From Rubrivivax sp. (GTDB lineage: Bacteria; Pseudomonadota; Gammaproteobacteria; Burkholderiales; Burkholderiaceae_C), in the NCBI GenBank assembly GCA_020851615.1, contig JADZCL010000361.1, forward strand, positions 1 to 6,444: DNA of 6,444 bases, written 5' to 3'. Each line of letters begins with the position of its first letter. Position 1 is the first letter of the stretch. A model generated the notes under the pieces. The model saw nothing but the letters and a program-made list of their open reading frames with translations. It was not told the DNA's origin and did not search any database. Both the position numbers and the translations under genes were made by a program. Positions 1 through 6,444 of this stretch are shown piece by piece.

Positions 1-1314
1 GAACTGATCGCCTTTCGCAACCGCTTCAACCTGCCGCTGAGCGACGAGCAGGCCGTCGCGCTCGAGTTCCTCAAGCCCGGCGAAGGCAGCGCCGAGATGC
101 AATACCTGCACGCGCGCCGCCGGGCGCTGGGCGGCTGCCTGCCGCGGCGCGCGTCGAGCTGCGCGCCGTTGCCGGTGCCGCCGCTGGCCAGCTACGCGCA
201 GTTTGCGCTCGCTGCCGCCGGCAAGGAGATGAGCACGACCATGGCCTTCGTGCGCATGCTGGGCGGCCTGCTCAAGGACACCCGCCTGGGCCCGCGTGTC
301 GTGCCCATCGTCGCGGACGAGGCACGCACCTTCGGCATGGCCAACCTGTTCAAGCAGGTGGGCATCTACAGCCACGTCGGGCAGCGCTATGCGCCCGAGG
401 ACATCGGTTCCATCCTCTCCTACCGCGAGGCGCGCGATGGCCAGATCCTCGAGGAAGGCATCAGCGAAGCCGGTGCCCTGGCCAGCTGGACGGCCGCGGC
501 CACCAGCTACAGCGTGCATGGGCTGGCGATGCTGCCCTTCTACATCTACTACTCGATGTTCGGCTTCCAGCGCGTGGGCGACCAGATCTGGGCGGCGGCC
601 GACCAGCGCGCGCGTGGTTTCCTGCTCGGCGCCACCAGCGGGCGCACCACGCTGGGCGGCGAGGGCCTGCAGCACCAGGACGGCACGAGCCACCTCATCG
701 CCGCCACCATCCCCAACTGCAAGGCCTTCGATCCCGCCTTCGCGGGCGAGCTGGCGCTCATCGTCGATGCCGGCATGCGCGAGATGTTGGTCGAACAGCG
801 CGATGTCTTCTACTACGTCACGCTGATGAACGAGAACTACGCCCAGCCCGACCTGCCCGATGCGGCGCGCGAGGGGGTCCTGCGCGGCGGCTACCTCTTT
901 GCCCGCGGCACGGGCCCGGCCTCGGCCCCGGCCGTGACGCTGCTGGGCTCGGGCGCCATCCTCACCGAGGTGATCGCGGCGGCGCGGCTGCTGGCGGCCG
1001 ACGGCGTGGCCGCCAGCGTGGTCAGCGTCACGAGCTGGAGCGAGCTCGCGCGTGACGGGCTGGCCTGTGAGGGGGCCGGCGCCACGCCCTGGCTGGCGCA
1101 GGTGCTGGCCACCACCCAGGGCCCGGTGATTGCGGCCAGCGACTACGTGCGCGCCGTGCCCGAGTCGCTGCGCGCCTTCGTGCCGGCGCTGCGCCGCTAC
1201 GTGACCCTGGGCACCGATGGCTTCGGGCGCAGCGACACGCGCGCCGCGCTGCGGCGCTTCTTCGGTGTCGATGCGCAGGCGGTGGCGCAGGCGGCGCGGG
1301 CGGCCCTGGGCTGA
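1..1314 (+). CDS. aceE: Pyruvate dehydrogenase E1 component, homodimeric type (5'-partial)
   Basis: This is the C-terminal 437 codons of a thiamin-diphosphate-dependent 2-oxo acid dehydrogenase E1. In the cytoplasmic pyruvate dehydrogenase complex it decarboxylates pyruvate and acetylates the E2 lipoyl group. The frame is open from base 1 to the TGA at 1312-1314; the N-terminal half lies upstream of the window. Recognisable family blocks, numbered from window codon 1, are DEARTFGM (106-113), GQILEEGISEAG, FYIYYSMFGFQR, SGRTTLGGEGLQHQDG, NENYAQP (about 277) and LGTDGFGRSD (403-412). By alignment from memory, residues matching E. coli E571, Y599 and H640 are kept as E156, Y184 and H225. The central transketolase-like domain spans about 75-280 and the C-terminal domain about 290-430. 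The protein ends only 12 residues after FFGVDA, some 30 short of E. coli AceE as I recall it. No E2 gene follows. Blocks such as GQILEEGI and GLQHQDG also resemble paralogous E1 enzymes (actinobacterial AceE, MdeB-type 2-ketobutyrate dehydrogenase), so the exact substrate is less certain than the family. Confidence 0.95.
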   Translation, partial: ELIAFRNRFNLPLSDEQAVALEFLKPGEGSAEMQYLHARRRALGGCLPRRASSCAPLPVPPLASYAQFALAAAGKEMSTTMAFVRMLGGLLKDTRLGPRVVPIVADEARTFGMANLFKQVGIYSHVGQRYAPEDIGSILSYREARDGQILEEGISEAGALASWTAAATSYSVHGLAMLPFYIYYSMFGFQRVGDQIWAAADQRARGFLLGATSGRTTLGGEGLQHQDGTSHLIAATIPNCKAFDPAFAGELALIVDAGMREMLVEQRDVFYYVTLMNENYAQPDLPDAAREGVLRGGYLFARGTGPASAPAVTLLGSGAILTEVIAAARLLAADGVAASVVSVTSWSELARDGLACEGAGATPWLAQVLATTQGPVIAASDYVRAVPESLRAFVPALRRYVTLGTDGFGRSDTRAALRRFFGVDAQAVAQAARAALG

Positions 1315-1474
1315 TGCGCCGCGCCCCTGTCGCGTGCCGCCGACGCCGCGCGCAGGAAGTCACGCCGCGGGTGCGGTCGATCGGGGATGATCGGCGGCGG
1401 GTGCCGGCAGGCGTTATACCGGCCCTTCTGGCGGGCCCGATGGCGGGCTGCCTGGCGACCTGCAGGAGCACGCG
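1315..1474. other. Intergenic gap between the E1 gene and the signalling operon
   Basis: This 160-base stretch has no credible gene. A short open frame overlaps its start (ATG at 1314) but gives only an arginine-rich translation resembling no family I know. It holds weak inverted repeats, for example GGCCC at 1421-1425 paired with GGGCC at 1433-1437 around a 7-base loop, but no T-run follows, so I do not call a terminator. A TTATAC at 1414-1419 looks like a -10 box but has no matching -35 box. Any promoter for the regulator-kinase pair probably lies here, because the gap separates an apparently unrelated metabolic gene from a two-gene operon. I cannot place it. Confidence 0.6.
1464..1468 (+). 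promoter_or_regulatory. Ribosome binding site deciding a TTG start
   Basis: AGGAG lies six bases before the TTG at 1475-1477, a good Shine-Dalgarno match and spacing. In this frame the nearest upstream stop is TGA at 1388-1390, and no in-frame ATG or GTG lies between it and 1475. The next in-frame GTG, at codon 16, would remove the conserved acidic pair D10-D11 of the receiver domain. The TTG is therefore the only sensible start. Confidence 0.8.
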
Positions 1475-2590
1475 TTGTACAAGCCCACGGTTCTGGTCGT
1501 CGACGATGAGCCGCTGAACGTGGCCGTGCTGTCCGAGCTGCTCAGCCCCGAATGCCGCGTGCTGGGGGCGCGCTCGGGCGAGGTCGCGCTCGAGCTGGTG
1601 CGGGCCGAGCACCCCGACCTGCTGCTGCTGGACGTGATGATGCCCGGCATGGACGGCTTTGCCGTGCTGGCCGCCTTGCGCAGCCAGCCCGGCGGCGCGA
1701 GCCTGCCGGTGATCTTCGTGACGGCCCTGGGCGCCGAGGCCGACGAGGAGCGCGGCCTCGTGCTGGGCGCGGTCGACTACGTCACCAAGCCGATCAAGCC
1801 GGCGGTCGTGCTGGCCCGCGTGCGCGCGCAGCTGGAGCTGCGCGCGGCGCGCCAGCGGCTGCAGGACCAGAACCAGTGGCTCGAGGGCGAGGTGCGCCGG
1901 CGCACCCAGGAGTCCGAGCTGGCGCAAGACCTCACGCTGGCCGCTCTGGCCGAGCTGGCCGAGACGCGCGACAGCGAAACCGGCAATCACATCCTGCGCA
2001 CGCAGGCCTATGTCGAGGCGCTGGGGCGGCGCCTGCAGCCGTTGCCGGGCTGGGCCTCGGAGCTGGCCGACGGCGGGCTGGCACGCATCGTCAAGGCCGC
2101 ACCCATGCACGACATCGGCAAGATCGGCATTCCCGACCGCATCCTGCTCAAGCCCGGGCGGCTGAGCGCCGATGAGTTCGAGATCATGAAGACGCACGCC
2201 GCCATTGGGGGCGACACCCTTGCGCACGCGCTGCAGCGCGCGCTGGTGCTGCACCCCCAGGAGGCGCAGGGTGGCGAGCCGCCCGAGCCCGCGCGCTTCC
2301 TGCAGGTGGCCTGCACCATCGCCTACTACCACCACGAGCGCTGGGACGGCGGCGGCTACCCGCGCGGCCTGAGCGCGCAAGCCATTCCGCGCCCGGCGCG
2401 CCTGATGGCCCTGGCCGACGTCTACGACGCGCTCACGACGCCGCGCGTCTACAAGCAGGCCTGGACGCCCGAAGACACCGCAGCCCATATCACGGCCCAG
2501 GCTGGCGCGCAGTTCGATCCCGACGTCGTGCATGCCTTCGCGGCGATTCGCGCCGAGTTCGAGGCCATTGCCAGCCGCCTGGCCGATTGA
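1475..2590 (+). CDS. Response regulator with HD-GYP domain (RpfG-like c-di-GMP phosphodiesterase)
   Basis: This is a 371-residue cytoplasmic two-component output protein. Residues 4-120 form a receiver domain: acidic pocket D10-D11, phosphoacceptor D53 (LLLLDVMMPGMDG), switch threonine T83 and invariant K105 (YVTKPIKP). A charged helical linker (about 115-155) resembles the signalling helix of REC-output proteins. Residues about 155-365 form an HD-GYP domain with the expected metal and substrate motifs: E168 and H172 (ETGNH), H212-D213 (HDIGKIGIPD), H241 (MKTHAAIG), H286-H287 (YYHHERWDGGGYP, with G294-Y295-P296) and ADVYDALT (314-321). With all motifs intact, it should hydrolyse cyclic di-GMP to pGpG or GMP, presumably under control of D53 phosphorylation; that activity is inferred from the family. 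Length and layout match RpfG-type regulators. It starts at TTG behind an AGGAG. The stop is 15 bases before, and in frame with, the start of the hybrid kinase gene, so that kinase is its likely partner. I give no symbol because orthology to rpfG is not shown. Confidence 0.95.
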   Translation: MYKPTVLVVDDEPLNVAVLSELLSPECRVLGARSGEVALELVRAEHPDLLLLDVMMPGMDGFAVLAALRSQPGGASLPVIFVTALGAEADEERGLVLGAVDYVTKPIKPAVVLARVRAQLELRAARQRLQDQNQWLEGEVRRRTQESELAQDLTLAALAELAETRDSETGNHILRTQAYVEALGRRLQPLPGWASELADGGLARIVKAAPMHDIGKIGIPDRILLKPGRLSADEFEIMKTHAAIGGDTLAHALQRALVLHPQEAQGGEPPEPARFLQVACTIAYYHHERWDGGGYPRGLSAQAIPRPARLMALADVYDALTTPRVYKQAWTPEDTAAHITAQAGAQFDPDVVHAFAAIRAEFEAIASRLAD

Positions 2591-2605
2591 CGACGGCCCG
2601 CCCCG

Positions 2606-5600
2606 ATGGCGACACCCGACCCGCCGCTTGCGCCCGGCCCGACCGACGCGGTGTGGCACGCGCTCTTTGCGGGCAACCCGGCGCCGATGGCGATCTATCG
2701 CCGCAGCGACTTCCGCCTGCGGGGCTGCAACGACGCCTTCCTCGCGCTCTACGGCTACGCGGCGCAGGAGGTGCAGGGGTTGACCATCTTCGACCTCTGC
2801 GTGCCGGGCGAGCGCGAGGCGGTGCGCACGCGCGCGACCACCCTGCACGGGTCGATCAACACCGGGCTGTGGCAGCACCAGCGCCGCGACGGGGTCGAGT
2901 TGCAGGTGCTGGTGCGCTCGACGGACACGCACTACCTGGGCGAGGATTGCCGCCTGCTGGTGCTGACCGAGTTCCACGCGCAGGATCGCAGCCGCACGCG
3001 CGAACACCAGCGCCAGGCGCTGCTGCAGAGCCTGGCGCAGGAGCGTCCGCTGGCTGGCCTGCTGCAGCAGCTGGTGCTCGACCACGAGGCGATGTTCCCC
3101 GGCACCCTGTGTGCGGTGGCGCTGCTCGATGCCACCGGAACCCGGCTGCTGTGCCAGGCCGCACCCAGCCTGCCCGCGGCCCTCGTCGCCGTGCTCGACG
3201 GACAGCCCCTGGACGGCGACAGCGGCTGCGCGACGGCGGCCTGCACCAGCGGCCAGCGGGTGATCGTCGAGGACATCGCCCTGCATGCGCGCGCGCTGAA
3301 CTGGCGCGACGCGGCGCAGGCCGCCGGCCTGCGTGCCTGCTGGGCCGAGCCGATCCTGGGCGCCGCGGGGCGGGTGCTGGGGGCCTTCGTGGTCTTCCGG
3401 CGCACGCCACTGCGCCCGGCGGCCGAGGAGCTGGCGCACACGCTGTATGCGGTGCAACTGGCGGCTTCGGCGATCGTGCACGAAGAGGCCACCGGCGCCC
3501 TGCGGCGCAGCGAACAGCGGCTGCGCGGCCTGCTCAATGCCATTCCCGACATCGTGTTCATGAAGGACGCGCAGGGCGTCTACCAGGGCTGCAACCCGGC
3601 GTTCGAGCGCTTCCTCGGGCGCAGCGAGGCGCAGATCATCGGCCTGCGCACGACCGACACGACCGGCGCCCACAACGCCAGCCTCAACGACCAGAGTGAC
3701 GCGCGGGCCCTCGCGCAGCGCGCCCCGTTGGTGGAGGAGCGCTGGCTCGAGCTGCTGCAGGAAGGTCAGCGCCGCTATTTCGAGCTCGTCCGCACGCCGC
3801 TCTTCGACGACTCCGGACGGCCTCTCGGGATACTCGGCATGGGCCGCGACATCACCGAGCGCCACCGCAACGAGCAGCGCATCGAGCGGCTCAACCGCGC
3901 CTATTCGCTGCTCAGCAGCGTCAACGAGGCCGTGGTGCGCCTGCGCGACCGCCAGGCGCTGTTCGAGGAACTGTGCCGCATTGCGGTGCACACCGGCGGC
4001 CTGCGGCTGGCCTGGGTCGGCATGCACGACGAGGCCGAAGAGGTCGTGCGGCCGCTGGCACTGTCGGGCGACGTCGACGAGTTTCAGCGCCGGCTGCGCC
4101 TGCCGGTGGCGTCGCAGCGGCAGGGCCCGGTGCTGGCGGCGCTGCGCAGCGGACAGCCGCAGGTGGTGCGCGACATCGGCACCGAGCCCACGCTGGCGCA
4201 CCGCCACAGCCTGCTGCACAGCCGCGGCCTGAAAGCGATGGCGGTGCTGCCGATTCCCGTGCCGGGCCTGCCCTGGCATTGCCTGGTGGTCTATGCCGAC
4301 AGCGCGGCGCACTTCGAGGATGAGCAGGTCGCCTTGTTGATGCGGCTGGCGCGCGATGTGGGTTTTGCCCTCGAATTCATCGCCGCCGAGGCGGCGCGCG
4401 CCGAGGGCGAGCGCCTGCACCGGCAGATCGTCGAATCGGTCGAGGGCTTGTTCTTTGCCATCGACCCCAACGAGCGGCTGGTGCTGTGGAACCGGCGCAT
4501 CGTCGAGCTGATCGGTCGCGAGCCACCGGCAGTCGGGCGTGAGACGGTCCTCGCGCGGATCGTCCCCGAGGACCGGGAACGGGTAGCGGCCGCGCTGCGC
4601 GAGGGCTTCGAGCACGGGCAGGTGCAGATCGAGGCGGGCGTGCTTGCCGCCGACGGCCGCCAGACCCCCTACCTGCTCACCGCGCGCCGGCTGCAGACTG
4701 CCGCCGGCCCGCTGCTCGTCGGCACGGGGACGGACATCGGCGAGCGCGTGCACAACGAGCAGGAGCTGGCACGCTACCGCGCCGGCCTGGAGGAACTGGT
4801 GCGCCAGCGCACCGCCGAGCTGGAGGCCGCCAACACCCGCCTGCAGCGCGAGGACCGCCGCCTGCGGACCATGCTCACGCTGAGCCAGCGCGCCAGTGGC
4901 CTGGACGGCGATGCGCTGCTGCGGGAGGCGCTGACCGAGATCACCGCGCTTGACGGCAGCGCCGTGGCGGCGGTCTACGAGGTCGATGCCCATGCTCGGG
5001 TGCAGCGGCTGGCGGCGCATGGACTGCCACCCCCGGCGATGGACGACCTGGCGGCACGCCTGGCCCTCCCGGCGCCAGCCGGCGGCCCGGGGGTGGCGGC
5101 GCAACAGCCGGACCTGATCGGCGCGGCGGCGCGCGACGCCGGCCAGGTCACGCTCGTGCTCTGCCTGGCGCAGCGCGCGCAGGCCTATGGCAGCACCGAC
5201 CTGCGTGAGCTGCGGCTGCTGGCGGTCGACCTGTGGCGCATCGTGCAGCGCCGGCGCACCGAGATCGCCCTGGCGCAGGCCAAGCGCGCCGCCGACACGG
5301 CCAACCAGGCCAAGAGTGCCTTCCTGGCCAACATGAGCCATGAGATCCGCACGCCGATGAATGCGGTGCTCGGCTTTGCGCATCTGCTGCAGCGCGATCC
5401 GCTGAGCGTGCGCCAGCGCGACTACCTGGAGAAGATCACCACCGCCGGCCAGCACCTGCTGCAGGTCATCAACGACATCCTCGACTTCTCCAAGATCGAG
5501 GCCGACCGGTTGACTCTGGACGAGTCCGGCTTCGAGCTGCGTGAGAGCCTGCAGCGTGTGCATGCGCTGCAGTCCGGTGCTGCGCAGGCCAGGCAGCTGA

Positions 5601-6444
5601 CCCTGAGCCTGCAGGTGGACCCACGCTGCCCGGTGCGGGTGCGTGGCGATGCGCTACGCCTGGAGCAGGTGCTGCTGAACCTGCTCAGCAATGCGGTCAA
5701 GTTCACGCTGCGTGGGGGCATCGAGCTGCGCGTGCAGCCTGCGCTGCCGCCGCAGCCCGCGACCATGCTGCAGTTCGAGGTCATCGACACCGGCATCGGC
5801 CTGAGCGCAGCGCAGCGCACGCAGGTCTTCGAGGCCTTCGCGCAGGGGGACGCCACGACCACGCGGCGCTTCGGCGGCACGGGGCTGGGGCTGGCGATCA
5901 GCCGCCGCCTGGTGCAGATGATGGGGGGCCGCATCGAGGTCGACAGCCGCCCGGGCGAGGGCAGCTGCTTCCGCGTGCTGCTGCCGCTGCCGGCCGAGCG
6001 CGATGCGGTGCCCGAGGCGGCGACCCCCGCGTCTGCCGGCGCGATCACGCTGCACGGGCGGCGCATCCTGGTGGCCGAGGACAACCCGGTCAACCAGGAG
6101 GTCACCGCCTCGCTCCTGACGGCCTGGGGCGCCACGGTCGAGCTGGCCGCCAGCGGCCACGAGGCCGTGCGCGCATTCGACGCCACGTCACCCGACCTCG
6201 TGCTGATGGATGTGCAGATGCCCGACATGGACGGCCTGCAGGCCACCGCGGCGATCCGCGCACAGCCGCGCGGGCGCAGCGTGCCGATCGTGGCGATGAC
6301 GGCCAACGCCTTTGCCGAGCATCGTGCGCAATGCCTGGCCGCGGGGATGAGCGACTACCTGGCCAAGCCCGTGCAGCCGCAGGCGCTCCTGCAGTGCCTG
6401 CGCCGCTGGCTGGCCCTGGAGCTCGTGCCGGCGCCGCCCGCGGC
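2606..6444 (+). CDS. Multi-PAS/GAF hybrid sensor histidine kinase with C-terminal receiver (3'-partial)
   Basis: One frame stays open from ATG 2606 to the window edge, giving 1279 complete codons without a stop. The domains I assign by reading are PAS1 about 15-125, GAF1 about 135-290, PAS2 about 300-418 (NAIPDIVFMKD; ends GMGRDITER), GAF2 about 435-592 (GGLRLAWVG), PAS3 about 605-715 (ends GTDIGER), a coiled-coil linker about 715-755, a divergent GAF3 about 760-885, HisKA about 903-970, HATPase_c about 1015-1130 and REC about 1153-1270. The phosphoacceptor is H912 in FLANMSHEIRTPMN. The ATP-binding boxes are N1029 (NLLSNAVKF), D1061 (VIDTGIG) and GGTGLGL at 1090-1096. The receiver has E1158-D1159, D1202 (LMDVQMPDMDG), T1232 and K1254. 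I see no signal peptide or membrane span, so it is probably a soluble cytoplasmic sensor; ligands are unknown. ATG 2606 is the first start after the regulator's stop and suits PAS1, which begins near W17. It lacks an obvious Shine-Dalgarno, suggesting translational coupling. The product ends in a Pro/Ala-rich stretch, so more domains may follow. Confidence 0.93.
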   Translation, partial: MATPDPPLAPGPTDAVWHALFAGNPAPMAIYRRSDFRLRGCNDAFLALYGYAAQEVQGLTIFDLCVPGEREAVRTRATTLHGSINTGLWQHQRRDGVELQVLVRSTDTHYLGEDCRLLVLTEFHAQDRSRTREHQRQALLQSLAQERPLAGLLQQLVLDHEAMFPGTLCAVALLDATGTRLLCQAAPSLPAALVAVLDGQPLDGDSGCATAACTSGQRVIVEDIALHARALNWRDAAQAAGLRACWAEPILGAAGRVLGAFVVFRRTPLRPAAEELAHTLYAVQLAASAIVHEEATGALRRSEQRLRGLLNAIPDIVFMKDAQGVYQGCNPAFERFLGRSEAQIIGLRTTDTTGAHNASLNDQSDARALAQRAPLVEERWLELLQEGQRRYFELVRTPLFDDSGRPLGILGMGRDITERHRNEQRIERLNRAYSLLSSVNEAVVRLRDRQALFEELCRIAVHTGGLRLAWVGMHDEAEEVVRPLALSGDVDEFQRRLRLPVASQRQGPVLAALRSGQPQVVRDIGTEPTLAHRHSLLHSRGLKAMAVLPIPVPGLPWHCLVVYADSAAHFEDEQVALLMRLARDVGFALEFIAAEAARAEGERLHRQIVESVEGLFFAIDPNERLVLWNRRIVELIGREPPAVGRETVLARIVPEDRERVAAALREGFEHGQVQIEAGVLAADGRQTPYLLTARRLQTAAGPLLVGTGTDIGERVHNEQELARYRAGLEELVRQRTAELEAANTRLQREDRRLRTMLTLSQRASGLDGDALLREALTEITALDGSAVAAVYEVDAHARVQRLAAHGLPPPAMDDLAARLALPAPAGGPGVAAQQPDLIGAAARDAGQVTLVLCLAQRAQAYGSTDLRELRLLAVDLWRIVQRRRTEIALAQAKRAADTANQAKSAFLANMSHEIRTPMNAVLGFAHLLQRDPLSVRQRDYLEKITTAGQHLLQVINDILDFSKIEADRLTLDESGFELRESLQRVHALQSGAAQARQLTLSLQVDPRCPVRVRGDALRLEQVLLNLLSNAVKFTLRGGIELRVQPALPPQPATMLQFEVIDTGIGLSAAQRTQVFEAFAQGDATTTRRFGGTGLGLAISRRLVQMMGGRIEVDSRPGEGSCFRVLLPLPAERDAVPEAATPASAGAITLHGRRILVAEDNPVNQEVTASLLTAWGATVELAASGHEAVRAFDATSPDLVLMDVQMPDMDGLQATAAIRAQPRGRSVPIVAMTANAFAEHRAQCLAAGMSDYLAKPVQPQALLQCLRRWLALELVPAPPA

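Noticed and set aside
1403..1438. Overlapping GC-rich inverted repeats and a TTATAC box before the regulator gene, considered as terminator or promoter.
   Set aside because: Stems are only about 5 bp and no T-run follows, so there is no intrinsic terminator. The TTATAC has no acceptable -35 partner 16-18 bases upstream.
1552..2175. Plus-strand frame of 207 codons inside the regulator gene.
   Set aside because: Its product is almost entirely Ala, Gly, Arg and Pro. It is an out-of-frame reading of the receiver and HD-GYP codons.
2587..3699. Plus-strand frame of 370 codons starting inside the regulator's stop region.
   Set aside because: It lies out of frame over PAS1, GAF1 and PAS2 of the kinase and gives an Arg/Ala/Gly/Pro-rich translation. 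The overlapping frame from 2606 gives clear PAS and GAF sequence.
1028..5563. A 1511-codon open frame on the minus strand, spanning the end of the E1 gene, the regulator and most of the kinase.
   Set aside because: Over the regulator and kinase its codons are exact reverse complements of their codons. It stays open only because the sense genes there avoid TTA, CTA and TCA in register, as expected at this GC content. The translation is a low-complexity mix of R, A, Q, H, L and G with no recognisable domain, while the plus-strand proteins carry full catalytic motifs.
5549..5572. Perfect 8-base inverted repeat CTGCAGCG / CGCTGCAG with an 8-base spacer.
   Set aside because: It sits inside the kinase gene and is made of the common local codons CTG, CAG and GCG. 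No regulatory context is visible, and chance is enough in DNA with this composition.
5422..6306. Minus-strand open frame of 294 codons opposite the kinase and receiver domains.
   Set aside because: It is a shadow of the HisKA-HATPase-REC coding frame, rich in Ser, Arg and Ala, with no motif and no promoter or ribosome binding site that I can see.

Overview
The window is very GC-rich (about 70% or more by eye, not computed), with codons ending almost always in G or C. All three genes lie on the plus strand. Gene content and protein style suggest a high-GC proteobacterium. A betaproteobacterium of the Burkholderiales is my best guess, from general resemblance only. I see no mobile element, tRNA, rRNA or CRISPR array.

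Layout: (1) positions 1-1314 hold the 3' half of a homodimeric-type pyruvate dehydrogenase E1 gene (aceE family), whose 5' end lies outside the window. (2) Positions 1315-1474 are a 160-base intergenic gap with no convincing terminator or promoter. It ends in a clear ribosome binding site for the next gene. (3) Positions 1475-2590 encode a 371-residue response regulator with an N-terminal receiver (REC) domain and a C-terminal HD-GYP domain, the RpfG architecture, predicted to degrade cyclic di-GMP. It starts at TTG. (4) Positions 2606-6444 hold one uninterrupted frame for a very large hybrid sensor histidine kinase. It has PAS-GAF-PAS-GAF-PAS-GAF sensing modules, then HisKA, HATPase_c and a REC domain, and it runs off the 3' edge. 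This is the largest gene in the window.

How they work together: the kinase begins 15 bases after the regulator's stop codon, in the same reading frame, so the two are almost certainly one operon and a cognate pair. The soluble kinase would sense a cytoplasmic cue, autophosphorylate on H912 and pass phosphate to its own receiver (D1202). From there, directly or through an Hpt protein or domain, it would reach D53 of the HD-GYP regulator and tune cyclic di-GMP turnover. The E1 gene belongs to central metabolism. Nothing in the sequence ties it to the signalling pair except shared orientation.

Nothing here is clearly a new biological system. Most worth checking are the same-frame TGA junction between regulator and kinase, the triple PAS/GAF architecture, and the shortened C-terminus and unusual neighbourhood of the E1 gene.
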